Shown in pieces: positions 1 through 10,852 of a DNA stretch of 64,000 nucleotides. Every line of letters begins with the position of its first letter. Position 1 is the first letter of the stretch. A program made the translations under genes and the position numbers. Origin of the DNA: Chitinolyticbacter albus (GTDB lineage Bacteria; Pseudomonadota; Gammaproteobacteria; Burkholderiales; Chitinibacteraceae); assembly GCF_024437655.1 (NCBI RefSeq), contig NZ_JANBVF010000006.1, positions 221,669 through 285,668 of the forward strand, given 5' to 3'. The notes below the pieces were generated by a model. The model saw only the letters and a list, made by a program, of their open reading frames with translations. It was not told the origin of the DNA and did not search any database.

Positions 1-176
1 AAGGCTACGACCAGCGCCAGCCCTCCCACCCTGGGCACGGGGCTATCGTGGAACTTCTGCGCCTCAGAGAGTTTGTTGTCGCCGGTTAAATGGCTGTGTT
101 TGTGGGCAAACCGCACCAACAGCAGGCATACGGCAAAACTGGCCAGCAGAGCGACGAACAGGTAGAGCAAGGACAC
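1..176 (-). CDS. WecA/MraY-family sugar-1-phosphate transferase, N-terminal fragment (runs off the window)
   Basis: Only the first 58 or so residues lie inside the window. They form one hydrophobic segment (SLLYLFVALLASFAVCLLLV) followed by a polar stretch and the motif KFHDSPVPRVGGLA. That motif is typical of the start of polyprenyl-phosphate N-acetylhexosamine-1-phosphate transferases, membrane enzymes that load a sugar phosphate onto undecaprenyl phosphate to begin O-antigen, capsule or enterobacterial-common-antigen-like glycans. The reading frame is closed upstream by a TGA, and the first usable start is a GTG at 176, with no strong ribosome-binding site. It lies downstream of a GT2 glycosyltransferase on the same strand, which fits a surface-glycan cluster continuing past the window edge. 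The family call is good; the start is uncertain. Confidence 0.7.
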   Translation of the reverse strand, partial: MSLLYLFVALLASFAVCLLLVRFAHKHSHLTGDNKLSEAQKFHDSPVPRVGGLALVVA

Positions 177-251
177 GTGCGAGGCCCGCGTAACTTGTAC
201 GCGTGCATTTTGTCACACTCTTCCGGTGTTTGCCGTAAGGATTTACGAACT

Positions 252-1025
252 TTAACTTCTTTGAGGATTGCAAAAGAAGTAGCGGAATGCTGAACGCATA
301 TGCCACCACAACGGCCATCCCCAGGAATAGGAAGAACGCGCGTGCCCATGCATCACCTGGGCACGTGGCTCGATGGCAACCTCGCCCCCTGCCAACTGCA
401 GCCGCCGACAGAGATCATAGTCTTCCAGATACAGGAAGTAGCGCTCATCAAAGCCGCCCACGGCCCGCAGCGCGGTGGTCTTCAGCAACATGAAACATCC
501 CGAAATGATGGGTACGACTGCAGGCCGATCGAACGCCAGATTGCGCAGCTCATATCTATCGATGCGCCTAGCTAACCAGCGCCTGGGCAGGAAACGTCGA
601 CCGAACAGGATCAGCGGCGTGGGCCTATCCTTGGCGAGGTACTGCCGGCATCCATCAAGGCCGAACACGTCCGGCATCACTGCACTCACCTGGCGGTTTG
701 CGTCGAGATAGCTGATCAAGGCCGGTAGCGGGTTGTCTTTCCAGGCTATGTCCGGATTGCACAGCAAATGCAGATCCGCTTGCGGATACTCGCCCAGCAA
801 GGCGATCAGGCGGTTGTGCCCGCTGCCAAAGCCGAGATTGCGCCCTTCTGTGCGATAAACCCAGCCGCGGCGAGCAACCTCGGCATGCAAAACGGTATCG
901 ACGCCATTGTCGAATACCATCACTTGCACCACTTCAGGTGTGCACTGCAACAGATCGAACAGCGCAGCCAACTCGCTGACGGGGGTCTTGTAAACCACGA
1001 TTCCGACGGTAACGCGTCGATTCAT
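252..1025 (-). CDS. GT2-family glycosyltransferase, rhamnosyltransferase (WbbL)-like
   Basis: A 257-residue cytoplasmic glycosyltransferase with a GT-A fold. It opens with a Rossmann-like strand (VTVGIVVYKTP), then RNLGFGSGHNR, a donor-binding acidic site in LLCNPDI near residue 90, and a GGFDERYFLYLEDYDLCRRL block, where the ED is the usual acceptor-side catalytic acid of family 2. This layout is that of bacterial rhamnosyltransferases that extend lipid-linked O-antigen or capsule. I start it at the ATG at 1025, which has GGAAG seven bases upstream, rather than at a TTG two codons earlier. It is followed 75 bases later by a WecA-like gene, so the two probably act on the same surface glycan. 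The actual sugar and acceptor cannot be read from sequence. Confidence 0.85.
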   Translation of the reverse strand: MNRRVTVGIVVYKTPVSELAALFDLLQCTPEVVQVMVFDNGVDTVLHAEVARRGWVYRTEGRNLGFGSGHNRLIALLGEYPQADLHLLCNPDIAWKDNPLPALISYLDANRQVSAVMPDVFGLDGCRQYLAKDRPTPLILFGRRFLPRRWLARRIDRYELRNLAFDRPAVVPIISGCFMLLKTTALRAVGGFDERYFLYLEDYDLCRRLQLAGGEVAIEPRAQVMHGHARSSYSWGWPLWWHMRSAFRYFFCNPQRS

Positions 1026-1043
1026 GCTCAAGCTTCCATCAAT

Positions 1044-1072
1044 ACAAAACAGGCGCGGAAAGCGCGCCTGTT
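1044..1072 (-). terminator. Intrinsic terminator of pcm
   Basis: A perfect 10-base stem, AACAGGCGCG (1048-1057) with CGCGCCTGTT (1063-1072), has a five-base loop. Read on the minus strand it is followed by TTTGTATT. It sits just after the pcm stop and before the glycosyltransferase start. Confidence 0.75.
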
Positions 1073-1092
1073 AGTGTGTTTGCCCGGTACGA

Positions 1093-1746
1093 TCAGAACG
1101 AAAATGCTGGAGCCGATTTTTCCTGAGCCAACCGCGGCAAGTTGTACTCAAACCGCTTCTCGCTGCGCCACGCTCCTTCTTCCACGCGGGTTTCCAGCAC
1201 TGCGCTCATGATGGGCAGCTCGCCAACCACGGCGATCAGGCGGCCGCCGATGGCCAGTTGGTCCTTCAACGCTTGCGGCACAGCGCCGAACGAGCCGGTG
1301 ACGATGATGACATCGTACGGCGCCTTGGCGGTGTAGCCCTGGCTACCGTCGGCGAGCTCCACACGGGCGTTCTTGATACCGGCTCGCACCAGGTTCTGTT
1401 CAGCCTGCGCTTTCAGCGCCGGCTCGATCTCCACGCCTTGCACTTCAGCACACAAACCCGCCGCCAACGCCATCAGGTACCCGGTGCCGGCACCGACGAC
1501 CAGCACGCGGTCGGTCGGCTTGAGCGCCACTTCCTGCAACAGACGGCCTTCAACCTTGGGGGCGAGCATATAGGCGCCGTTGCCCAGCGGCAGTTCGGTA
1601 TCGACGAAGGCCAGGTTCTTCTTGTCCGCGGGAACGAAGTCCTCGCGCTTCACGTCGAGGAAGCGCTGCAGTACCCGCTTGTCGAGCACATCCCACGGGC
1701 GGATTTGCTGTTCAACGAGAAGATAGCGCGCGAGTTCCCAATCCAT
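1093..1746 (-). CDS. pcm: Protein-L-isoaspartate O-methyltransferase
   Basis: A 217-residue SAM-dependent methyltransferase that repairs isoaspartyl residues in aged proteins. It starts MDWELARYLLVEQQIRPWDVLD, typical of the proteobacterial family. It carries the SAM-binding glycine loop VLVVGAGTGYLMALAA, then VQGVEIEPAL, and a late ELPIM/VVGEL strand pair. The ATG at 1746 is preceded by TTGAGG about nine bases upstream; an upstream in-frame extension of 30 residues is low-complexity and was rejected. It is transcribed divergently from the TPP riboswitch/thiC unit and has its own terminator. In many betaproteobacteria pcm precedes a rhodanese gene and tolC; here it stands alone. Confidence 0.9.
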   Translation of the reverse strand: MDWELARYLLVEQQIRPWDVLDKRVLQRFLDVKREDFVPADKKNLAFVDTELPLGNGAYMLAPKVEGRLLQEVALKPTDRVLVVGAGTGYLMALAAGLCAEVQGVEIEPALKAQAEQNLVRAGIKNARVELADGSQGYTAKAPYDVIIVTGSFGAVPQALKDQLAIGGRLIAVVGELPIMSAVLETRVEEGAWRSEKRFEYNLPRLAQEKSAPAFSF

Positions 1747-1842
1747 TTTGCTTAACCTCAAGGCGAGCCGAAGCCGGCGTGATGCGTCGATGAAATAACT
1801 TGCGATTATCCCACAGCTTCTATACGGTGACAGCACTGTGTT

Positions 1843-3927
<2,085 letters not shown>

Positions 3928-3996
3928 TCGGCGCCAGCCGCGGTTAGCGCGGCTAAGGAAGGCAGTCGCCGACGCAGCCGCCTTCCTCCGCTACAA

Positions 3997-4024
3997 GAAA
4001 AAAACACCGGCACGAGGCCGGTGT
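3997..4024 (-). terminator. Intrinsic terminator, mainly for the GH16 gene
   Basis: Stem ACACCGGC (4004-4011) with GCCGGTGT (4017-4024), five-base loop. On the minus strand it is followed by a run of seven Ts. It ends the minus-strand glucanase gene and lies between two convergent genes. Confidence 0.8.
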
Positions 4025-4077
4025 GCAAGTTAGCGGAGATGGAGACATTGCCTTTGGCCCCCGCCAGGGCCAAAAAT

Positions 4078-6207
4078 TCAGCGCTTCTGGTAGACGCGCA
4101 CGTAATCGATCTCGAACTGCCGCGGGAAAATGCTGTCATCTACCGCGCCAGCCATGTCGCCGCCGACGGCAAGATTGAGCAGCAGGTATTGCGGCTTGTC
4201 GAAGGGCCAGGCGGCGCTGCCGGTTCTGGGGTTCTTGAAGCTGAAGTAGGGCTTGTCGTCGACGGCGATCACGATCTCGTCGGCGGTCCAGTGCAGCTGG
4301 TAGTTGTGGAACGCGCTGCAGGCATCGGCCACCGTGGTGCTGGCGCCGTTGCCCCAGGTTCCGGCTGTTGCGGTGGTGTGCAGCGTGCCGGAGATCTCGG
4401 TCGGGTTCTTGCCGACGTGCTCCATGATGTCAATCTCGCCCCCTGCCGGCCACTGGGCGTTGGAGCCCAGCATCCAGATCGCCGGCCAGGTGCCCTTGCC
4501 GCACGGCATCTTGGCGCGGATCTCGAAGTAGCCGTAGGTCCAGGTGGACTTGCCCTCGGTGATCAGCCGCGCCGAACTGTAGTTCTGGCCGCCATAATCG
4601 GCAGCGGAAGTCAGCCGCTCCTTGCGCGCGGTGATGATCAGCTTGCCGTTCTCGATCCTTGAGTTTTCCTTGCGCGCCACGGCGTAGTACTGCAGCTCGT
4701 TGTTGTACCAGCCGCTGGCATTGGCTTCGGTGTCGTAGACCCACAGACGGCTGTCCGGGAGGCCGTCAACGGCAAATTCGTCGTACCAGACGAGGCTATA
4801 GCCGGCAGGCACCTTGCCACCGGTCGATGGCTGCGGCGTGACGGCCGGAGTCGGCACGCTCGTCGGCACCATGGTCGGCAAAGGGGTCGGGCGCGGAGTG
4901 GGGATCGGCGTCGCCTGGGGCGTAGGCCGCGGCGTCGGCTGCAAAGTGGGGATGGCCGTGGGGATGGCTGTCGGTACCGGGGTCGTGCCCGGGCGCACCA
5001 CCCGGTACGACGAAGCCCGGTCGTTGAACCCGCGATTCACCAGATTGGGCTCGCTCGCGCCCAGCGCCAGCACCCGTCCGCCTTGATTGATATGTTCGTA
5101 CAGCTGCACCTGGTAGCCGGCTGCCAGCTTCAGCGACGAGATCTGATCGTTCCACTTCGCCAGCTCGACGTTGGCGCTCGCTTCGCCGGTGCAGAACGAT
5201 TTTCCGGCGTAGTTGACGTGCTCGTAGAAGCAGACCGCTGAAGTCAACGCCGGCTCTACGGGCGTGGGGCGCGGCGTCGGCGTGGCCGTGGGTCGTGGCG
5301 TGATCGTTGGTCGTGGCGTCGGCGCCCTGGTCGGGACAGCCGTGGGCACCATTGTGGGCTTGGGCGTGGGCAAGGAGGTTGGTCTGGGCGTTGGCAGCGG
5401 AGTCGGAGTCGGCCCGCTACCGTAGGGCTGGTAGCTGAAGCCCGTGAGCACCACTTCCGCTTCCTGGCCGTTGGCCGGCGCCTTGCCTTCGAACTGCCAG
5501 AAATTGATCAGGAACTGCTGCGCTTGCTGCGATACGCAGCGGCTGGCGTCATTGTTCGGGCAGCTGTTGCGTCGCAACCAATTGGCCGGATCCTCGGCCT
5601 TCGGAAAATCCCAGCGCGCGAATTCGCCAGCGTTTTCGCCGAGCGCAACATGGCCGCTCAGCGATTGATAGCTGATGCCACCTGGCAGCCAGGTGAAGCG
5701 GTGCGTGCTCTGTTCCGATTTGAGCACATCGTTGAAGCCGCCCCAGCTCGATGGCAGACCGGCCTGGTTGGGATAAACGGTGTAGTTGCCCCAGGGGTAG
5801 CTGGCATTGCCCCAGCGCGCGAATTCGATATCGATCTCGTGCGTTGCATCGGCTCCGACGTCGCTGCTGGGATAGGTGAAGAAGCCGAACACCGTGTTGC
5901 GATCGAGCAGATCTGGCCGGCCCAGCATCTGGAATTGATAACTGCCGAAATGAACGCGACTGGGGTTGGCCAGCTGCACCTCGGCCGAGCTCCAGCGTCC
6001 GTTGCGGTTGGCGATCTTCAGGTGCAGATAGCCGTTAGCGTCGACCCAGGCGTTGTTCTCGTCCCAGTTGTTGGGACCGGGGCCACCGCCACCAGCGCGT
6101 ACGTTCCAGTCGTAGCCCGCCCAGCGCAAGGTTTTGGCCTCGGCGCCGACCAGCAACAGCGCCAGCGGGATGGCCGCCCATAGCGCGTAGTGTCTTGTTC
6201 GCTGCAT
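4078..6207 (-). CDS. Secreted double-GH16 glucanase with a central beta-gamma-crystallin domain
   Basis: A 709-residue exported protein. Order: signal peptide (about 1-24), a first GH16-type domain (about 25-262) with HEIDIEFARWG at 123-133, a Pro-Thr linker (265-318), a beta-gamma-crystallin domain (325-404) with two intact calcium-binding signatures, NDQISS and NDRASS, a second linker (405-460), and a second GH16 domain (465-709) with GEIDIMEHVG at 590-599. The two catalytic motifs differ: ExDxE without the bulge in the first (licheninase-like) and ExDxxE in the second (laminarinase-like). This suggests two different beta-glucan specificities in one chain. I start it at the ATG at 6207, just before the signal peptide; a long in-frame extension upstream is low-complexity. 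Its neighbour carries the same crystallin modules. Substrate is inferred. Confidence 0.9.
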   Translation of the reverse strand: MQRTRHYALWAAIPLALLLVGAEAKTLRWAGYDWNVRAGGGGPGPNNWDENNAWVDANGYLHLKIANRNGRWSSAEVQLANPSRVHFGSYQFQMLGRPDLLDRNTVFGFFTYPSSDVGADATHEIDIEFARWGNASYPWGNYTVYPNQAGLPSSWGGFNDVLKSEQSTHRFTWLPGGISYQSLSGHVALGENAGEFARWDFPKAEDPANWLRRNSCPNNDASRCVSQQAQQFLINFWQFEGKAPANGQEAEVVLTGFSYQPYGSGPTPTPLPTPRPTSLPTPKPTMVPTAVPTRAPTPRPTITPRPTATPTPRPTPVEPALTSAVCFYEHVNYAGKSFCTGEASANVELAKWNDQISSLKLAAGYQVQLYEHINQGGRVLALGASEPNLVNRGFNDRASSYRVVRPGTTPVPTAIPTAIPTLQPTPRPTPQATPIPTPRPTPLPTMVPTSVPTPAVTPQPSTGGKVPAGYSLVWYDEFAVDGLPDSRLWVYDTEANASGWYNNELQYYAVARKENSRIENGKLIITARKERLTSAADYGGQNYSSARLITEGKSTWTYGYFEIRAKMPCGKGTWPAIWMLGSNAQWPAGGEIDIMEHVGKNPTEISGTLHTTATAGTWGNGASTTVADACSAFHNYQLHWTADEIVIAVDDKPYFSFKNPRTGSAAWPFDKPQYLLLNLAVGGDMAGAVDDSIFPRQFEIDYVRVYQKR

Positions 6208-6302
6208 GTGTTGACTCACTCTCGTTGCGACCAGTCTTGCTGGCGTGATGCTCCCCGCCTGCCGGGTAGGCAGGCACGGGAAGGCAGGGCTAGGCGTGGG
6301 AT

Positions 6303-8315
6303 TCAGTACGGGTTCTGGCCGACGTAGTTGCCGCCAGGGAAGTAGCTGCATACCCACACTTCCTTGGTGTTGCCGCCGCAACGGGCGCGGCCGCAACCGA
6401 GCTGGGTCGAGTTCTTCCATACCACCTGGGTGTAGTGGCCGCATACCTTGCCGGCGGCGCAGCTCTTGGTGGCGAAGCTGTAGTTGGGCTTCTCACCCGC
6501 CCAGGAATCGACCACCTGGGCCGGGCTCCAGCGATAGTCCGGAGTGGGGTTGGAGCCCCAGCCGCCGAACAGGTTTTCGCCCATCCACTGGCCCTGGAAG
6601 CTGTGGCCGCTGTGCTTGAGATCGCAGTTGTTGGTGGCGGCGAGCTCGTCGGCCCAGCCCTGGGCGCTGGCGGCAAGCGCGTCGTCCCAGCGCATCGGGG
6701 GCAGGCCGGCGTTTTCCCCGGCACGCACCGTGTTGTGCGCGGCCAAGAGGCCCTGCGCCGCCGGGGTATTGGCGGTCAGTACGCCACCGGGCAGCGGGGT
6801 AGGCGTCGGCGTGACGCCACCGCTGGCCGTCTTGGCAACGCGGAACGACGACATCGCATCATTGAAGCCGCGCCCGACCAGGTTGGGCTCGTTGGCAGTT
6901 AGCGCCAGCCGGGTGCCGGTGTAGCTGGTGCCGTCGAACAGTTCGACCTGGTAACCGGCCTGCACCTTCACCGACGAGGCGCCGTTGTCCCAGCCACCAC
7001 TCAGCACCTCGGTCGCGCCTTCGTTGCTGCAAAACACCTTGCCCTCGTAGTTGATGTGCTCGTAGAAGCACACCGCGCCGGTGGTCGGCAGAGCCGGGTT
7101 CAGCGCCTGCTGGTATTCGGCCCACAGCGTCTCGACCGACTTGCCGGTGTCGCTTGCAAAGAAGGCGGAAGTCCACTGCTTGCGATCACGCGAGCTCAGC
7201 GCCTGGTTCAGCCGGTAGACGAAGCCGGGATAGCGCTGGTCCAGCCAGTCAAGGAAGAAGGCGGTGGTGTCGTAGGCATCCTTCCAGCTACCGCCGGGGC
7301 GGCGATTGGCCAGCGTCTTGTAGCCGTTGCGATAGCGGACGAAATCGGCGATGCCCTCGATGATGGCGCCGCGGCCTTCGGCATCGGCGGCATCGCCATC
7401 GTTGTTCTGGTAGATGTGGGTGACTTCGTGGGCGAACACGCCCAGCGTCTCCTTCAGCGGATCCGGATGGCCGGCGATATAGCTGCTCGACAGCGTGATC
7501 TCGTTGCCGCCAGCGTAGGCGACGCCATCCATGGCCTTGATCACCACGCGCAGCGTGGCCGGCTGGTTCTCCACCTCGGTGGGCGACTTGAACAGCACCG
7601 AGCAATCGTTGCGCGCCAGCTGGGCGATGGCCAGACGCAACTGGTCGAGCGTGGCCTTGCTGGTGAAGGCGGCAAAGCCCACCGGATCCTGCAGATCGAT
7701 CACCACGGTCGGATTGCACGCCGGGTCGAACTGGGCGCTGTTCGGCAAGGCGGCAACGAGGCCACCCGGTACCGGCGTCGGCACGGCAGTGGGGCGCGGT
7801 GTCGGTGTGGGAAGCGGTGTGGGTCGCGGCGTCGGGGTCGGGGCGAGCGTCGGCACCGGTGTTGGGCGCGGCGTCGGCGTGGCCGTCGGCAACGGGGTCG
7901 GCCGGGGTGTCGGCGCCAGCGTGGGAGTCGGCCGAGGCGTGGGGGCGACGGTCGGGCGCGGCGTGGGGCCCGCGACGCGTACCACGCGGTACGACGACGC
8001 CGTGTCGTTGAAGCGGCGGTTGACGAAGTTGGTCTCGCTCGCGCTCAGCGCCAGCGTGCGGCCCGCCTGGTTGATGTGCTCGAAAACCTGTAGCTGGTAG
8101 CCAGGCTCCAGCTTCACCGACGAGATGCGGTCATTCCAGCTGCGCAGGTCGACGTTGGCCGCGCCCTCGCCCACGCAGAAGCTCGCGCCGGCGTAATTGA
8201 TATGCTCATAGAAGCAGGCGGGCGACGCGCCGAGCGCGATGGCGGACAGACCCAGGCTCGCCAACGCGAAGGCCAAGCGCGAGCGACGCGCCAGCCGGTG
8301 CACGGGATGGTTCAT
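6303..8315 (-). CDS. Secreted protein: crystallin / BSP-type metallopeptidase / crystallin / CAP domain
   Basis: A 670-residue exported protein with a signal peptide (1-30 or so). A beta-gamma-crystallin domain (about 33-113; NDRISS, NDTASS) is followed by a long PTPRPT-type linker (114-184). Next is a plant basic-secretory-protein-like peptidase domain (about 195-408) with HEVTH at 296-300 followed by IYQ, and [10 protein letters not shown] at 320-329. A second crystallin domain (about 414-494; DNGASS, NDAMSS), a short linker and a C-terminal CAP/PR-1 domain (about 520-668) with [30 protein letters not shown] and [10 protein letters not shown] follow. Zinc peptidase activity is expected from HExxH; the CAP domain may bind sterol or lipid, or act as a nuclease or adhesin, which is not known. 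Start: ATG with GAGGAGA seven bases upstream. Confidence 0.9.
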   Translation of the reverse strand: MNHPVHRLARRSRLAFALASLGLSAIALGASPACFYEHINYAGASFCVGEGAANVDLRSWNDRISSVKLEPGYQLQVFEHINQAGRTLALSASETNFVNRRFNDTASSYRVVRVAGPTPRPTVAPTPRPTPTLAPTPRPTPLPTATPTPRPTPVPTLAPTPTPRPTPLPTPTPRPTAVPTPVPGGLVAALPNSAQFDPACNPTVVIDLQDPVGFAAFTSKATLDQLRLAIAQLARNDCSVLFKSPTEVENQPATLRVVIKAMDGVAYAGGNEITLSSSYIAGHPDPLKETLGVFAHEVTHIYQNNDGDAADAEGRGAIIEGIADFVRYRNGYKTLANRRPGGSWKDAYDTTAFFLDWLDQRYPGFVYRLNQALSSRDRKQWTSAFFASDTGKSVETLWAEYQQALNPALPTTGAVCFYEHINYEGKVFCSNEGATEVLSGGWDNGASSVKVQAGYQVELFDGTSYTGTRLALTANEPNLVGRGFNDAMSSFRVAKTASGGVTPTPTPLPGGVLTANTPAAQGLLAAHNTVRAGENAGLPPMRWDDALAASAQGWADELAATNNCDLKHSGHSFQGQWMGENLFGGWGSNPTPDYRWSPAQVVDSWAGEKPNYSFATKSCAAGKVCGHYTQVVWKNSTQLGCGRARCGGNTKEVWVCSYFPGGNYVGQNPY

Positions 8316-8617
8316 GCGTATTTCTCCTCAAGACTGCATGCAGTGAATGACTGCACTCGTGTCTCGACTCCAAGCATCCCGTAAGCGAGCGGGCCGGGTC
8401 ATGATTTGACCTCTGGGGCGCAGCTTGCAATTGCCGGCCCGTGCGCGCAACGCGCCGACGACGGCCAGACGCTTTCACGGCGTGAACGGCAAGCCTGCTG
8501 TAGCATCCCGCCGCGCATCACCGCCCAAAGGCAGGCAGACGCTGCCGGGCCTGCCGTGCGGGCTTGCCAAAGCCGGGCATGCATCGCACCATCAAACGAT
8601 TGTGCGAGCGATGCCAG
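8316..8617. other. Divergent intergenic region with a perfect 12-base palindrome
   Basis: About 300 bases separate the minus-strand CAP-domain gene from the plus-strand molybdoenzyme gene. ACTGCATGCAGT (8333-8344) is a perfect palindrome 18 bases upstream of the CAP gene start, and ACTGCA recurs at 8350. It may be an operator, but it overlaps the untranslated leader. I see no convincing promoter or small gene. Confidence 0.35.
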
Positions 8618-10852
8618 ATGAGTAAACCAACCTCTCCCCCCGCCGGCGGCTGGGGCGCGCTGAAGACCACGCTGCAGCGGATCGAGCCGGGCAACGCCCG
8701 GATCACGTTGAAAGCGCTGATCCGTGCCAACCAGCCCGAAGGCTTCGATTGCCCCGGCTGTGCCTGGCCGGATAAACCCAGCGCCGCCATCCAGTTCTGC
8801 GAGAACGGCGCCAAGGCGATCACGCACGAGATCACCGCGAATCGCGTGACCCGCGAGTTCTTCGCCACGCACACGGTAAGCGAACTCAATACCTGGGACG
8901 ATTACGCGCTGGAACAGCAGGGTCGGCTGACAGAGCCGATGCGCTTTGACGCAGCAAGTGATCGCTATCTGCCTATCTCCTGGGACGACGCCTTCGCGCT
9001 GATCGCACGGCACCTCAATGCCATCACCCCCGACGAGGCGCTGTTCTATACCTCCGGGCGCACCGGCAACGAAACAGCCTTCCTTTACCAGCTGTTCGTG
9101 CGCGCCTACGGCACCAACAACCTGCCCGACTGCTCGAACATGTGCCACGAGCCGAGCGGCCGGGCGCTGACCGCCAGCATCGGCACCGGCAAGGGCACGG
9201 TGACACTGGCCGATTTCGAGGCTGCCGAGGCGATCTTCATCTTCGGCCAGAACCCCGGCACCAATCACCCGCGCATGCTGGGCGAATTGCGTGAGGCGGC
9301 AAGGCGCGGCTGTCGCATCGTCGTGTTCAACCCTCTGCGCGAGCGCGGGCTGATCTCGTTCCAGGATCCCAAGAGCCCCGCCGAGATGCTGGCGGGTGGC
9401 GCCACCGCCATCGCCACCCGCTATTTCCAGCCACGCATCGGCGGCGACCTCGCCATTGCCAAGGCGCTGATCAAGCACGTGCTGGAAACCGGCAGCGACG
9501 ATGCCGAGTTCATCGCCCGCCACACCGACGGCTTTGCCGAGCTCGCCGCCGACATCACCGCCACCGGCTGGGATGAGCTCGCCGAACACAGCGGCCTGAG
9601 CGTCGCCGAATTGCAGGAGGCCGGCGCGCTCTACGCCGCCAGCCACGCCACGATGTTTACCTGGGGCATGGGCATCACCCAGCACGCCGATTCGGTCGCC
9701 ACCATCCAGATGCTGTGCAACGCGCTCCTGGTACGCGGCAACATCGGCAAGCCCGGGGCAGGAGCCTGTCCGGTGCGCGGGCATTCCAATGTGCAGGGCG
9801 ATCGCACCATGGGCATCAACGAACGCCCGAGCGCGGCCTTTCTCGCGAAGTTGGGTGAGGCCTGCGGTTTCACGCCGCCGCAGGCGCACGGCCACAGCGT
9901 GGTCGAAGCCATCACCGCGATGGCACGGGATCGCGCCAAGGTTTTCATTGCACTGGGCGGCAACTTCGCCGCCGCCACGCCGGACACGGTGGCGACGCAA
10001 ACGGCTCTGCGCCGCCAGGCGCTCACCGTGCAGATCTCGACCAAGCTCAATCGCTCGCACCTGATCGTGGGGCAGGACGCGCTGATCCTGCCTTGCCTTG
10101 GCCGCACCGAGATCGATCTGCAGGACGGCGTGCCGCAGCAGATCACCGTCGAGGATTCGATGAGCATGGTGCACCTGACGCGCGGGGTGAAACCGCCCGC
10201 GTCCGAGCAAATGCTGGCCGAGCCGGTGATCGTCGCGCGCATGGCCGCGGCGACGCTAGTCGAGCGTAGCCCCGTCGATTTCATCGCATTGACCCGCGAC
10301 TACGACCGCATCCGCGATCTGATCGCCGCCGTGGTGCCGGGCTTCACCGATTTCAACCAGCGCGTACGTGAGCCCGGCGGCTTTTATCTAGGCAACAGCG
10401 CGCGTGAACTCGACTGGCGCACGCAAAGCGGCAAGGCCCGCTTCGTGGTGCATCCGCTCAGCGCCCCGCTGCTGACCCGACTCGCCGCGCTGACCGACGA
10501 GCCGCTCTACACGCTGATGACGGTGCGCAGCCACGACCAGTACAACACCACCGTTTACGATCTAAATGACCGCTATCGCGACATCAAGGGCGAGCGCCGC
10601 GTGGTGTTCATCCACCCGGACGACCTCGCCACGCGCGGCTGGCAGGCCGGGCAGCGGATCGATCTCGTGTCGGTGTGGTTCGACGGCGAGCGCAGTGTCA
10701 GCGATTTCCGCCTGCAGCCCTACGACATCCCGCCCGGCAGCCTTGCCGCCTACTTCCCCGAGACCAACCCACTGGTGCCACTGGCGCACCACGCCATCGA
10801 TGCGCAGACGCCGGCGAGCAAGGCGATTCCGGTTTATCTGGTGGCGCGTTGA
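8618..10852 (+). CDS. FdhF/YdeP-like molybdopterin oxidoreductase, alpha subunit
   Basis: A 744-residue protein of the molybdopterin oxidoreductase superfamily, in the FdhA-like branch that includes E. coli YdeP. It has the short N-terminal GFDCPGCAWPD motif, PISWDDAF, YTSGRTGNETAFLYQLFVRA, DCSNMCHEPSG, FGQNPGTNHPRM, and the C-terminal molybdopterin-dinucleotide-binding segment with RSHDQYNTTVYD. The N terminus lacks the longer ferredoxin-like cluster region of true respiratory formate dehydrogenases and there is no twin-arginine signal, so it is probably cytoplasmic. The physiological substrate of this branch is unclear; in E. coli it is linked to acid resistance. I start at the ATG at 8618 because residues before it do not resemble the family. 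The next gene overlaps its stop. Confidence 0.88.
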   Translation: MSKPTSPPAGGWGALKTTLQRIEPGNARITLKALIRANQPEGFDCPGCAWPDKPSAAIQFCENGAKAITHEITANRVTREFFATHTVSELNTWDDYALEQQGRLTEPMRFDAASDRYLPISWDDAFALIARHLNAITPDEALFYTSGRTGNETAFLYQLFVRAYGTNNLPDCSNMCHEPSGRALTASIGTGKGTVTLADFEAAEAIFIFGQNPGTNHPRMLGELREAARRGCRIVVFNPLRERGLISFQDPKSPAEMLAGGATAIATRYFQPRIGGDLAIAKALIKHVLETGSDDAEFIARHTDGFAELAADITATGWDELAEHSGLSVAELQEAGALYAASHATMFTWGMGITQHADSVATIQMLCNALLVRGNIGKPGAGACPVRGHSNVQGDRTMGINERPSAAFLAKLGEACGFTPPQAHGHSVVEAITAMARDRAKVFIALGGNFAAATPDTVATQTALRRQALTVQISTKLNRSHLIVGQDALILPCLGRTEIDLQDGVPQQITVEDSMSMVHLTRGVKPPASEQMLAEPVIVARMAAATLVERSPVDFIALTRDYDRIRDLIAAVVPGFTDFNQRVREPGGFYLGNSARELDWRTQSGKARFVVHPLSAPLLTRLAALTDEPLYTLMTVRSHDQYNTTVYDLNDRYRDIKGERRVVFIHPDDLATRGWQAGQRIDLVSVWFDGERSVSDFRLQPYDIPPGSLAAYFPETNPLVPLAHHAIDAQTPASKAIPVYLVAR

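Noticed and set aside
1804..1815. Possible DnaA box TTATCCCACA
   Set aside because: It has an extra C against TTATCCACA and lies far from the origin genes.
3955..3990. Hairpin AGGAAGGC / GCCTTCCT after thiC
   Set aside because: No T-run follows and the loop is long, so it is not called as a terminator; the strong hairpin at 4004-4024 belongs to the opposite strand.
6253..6275. GCCTGCC/GGCAGGC stem in front of the GH16 gene
   Set aside because: No T-run; read-through from the CAP gene into the GH16 gene is equally plausible.
7760..7970. Regularly spaced repeats that look like a CRISPR or tandem array
   Set aside because: They are codon-level repeats of the Pro-Thr linker in a coding gene (PTPRPT); spacing is not of a spacer array.
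8399..10210. 603-codon open frame on the minus strand
   Set aside because: It lies opposite the molybdoenzyme gene; low-complexity composition and no family match, so a shadow of GC-rich coding DNA.
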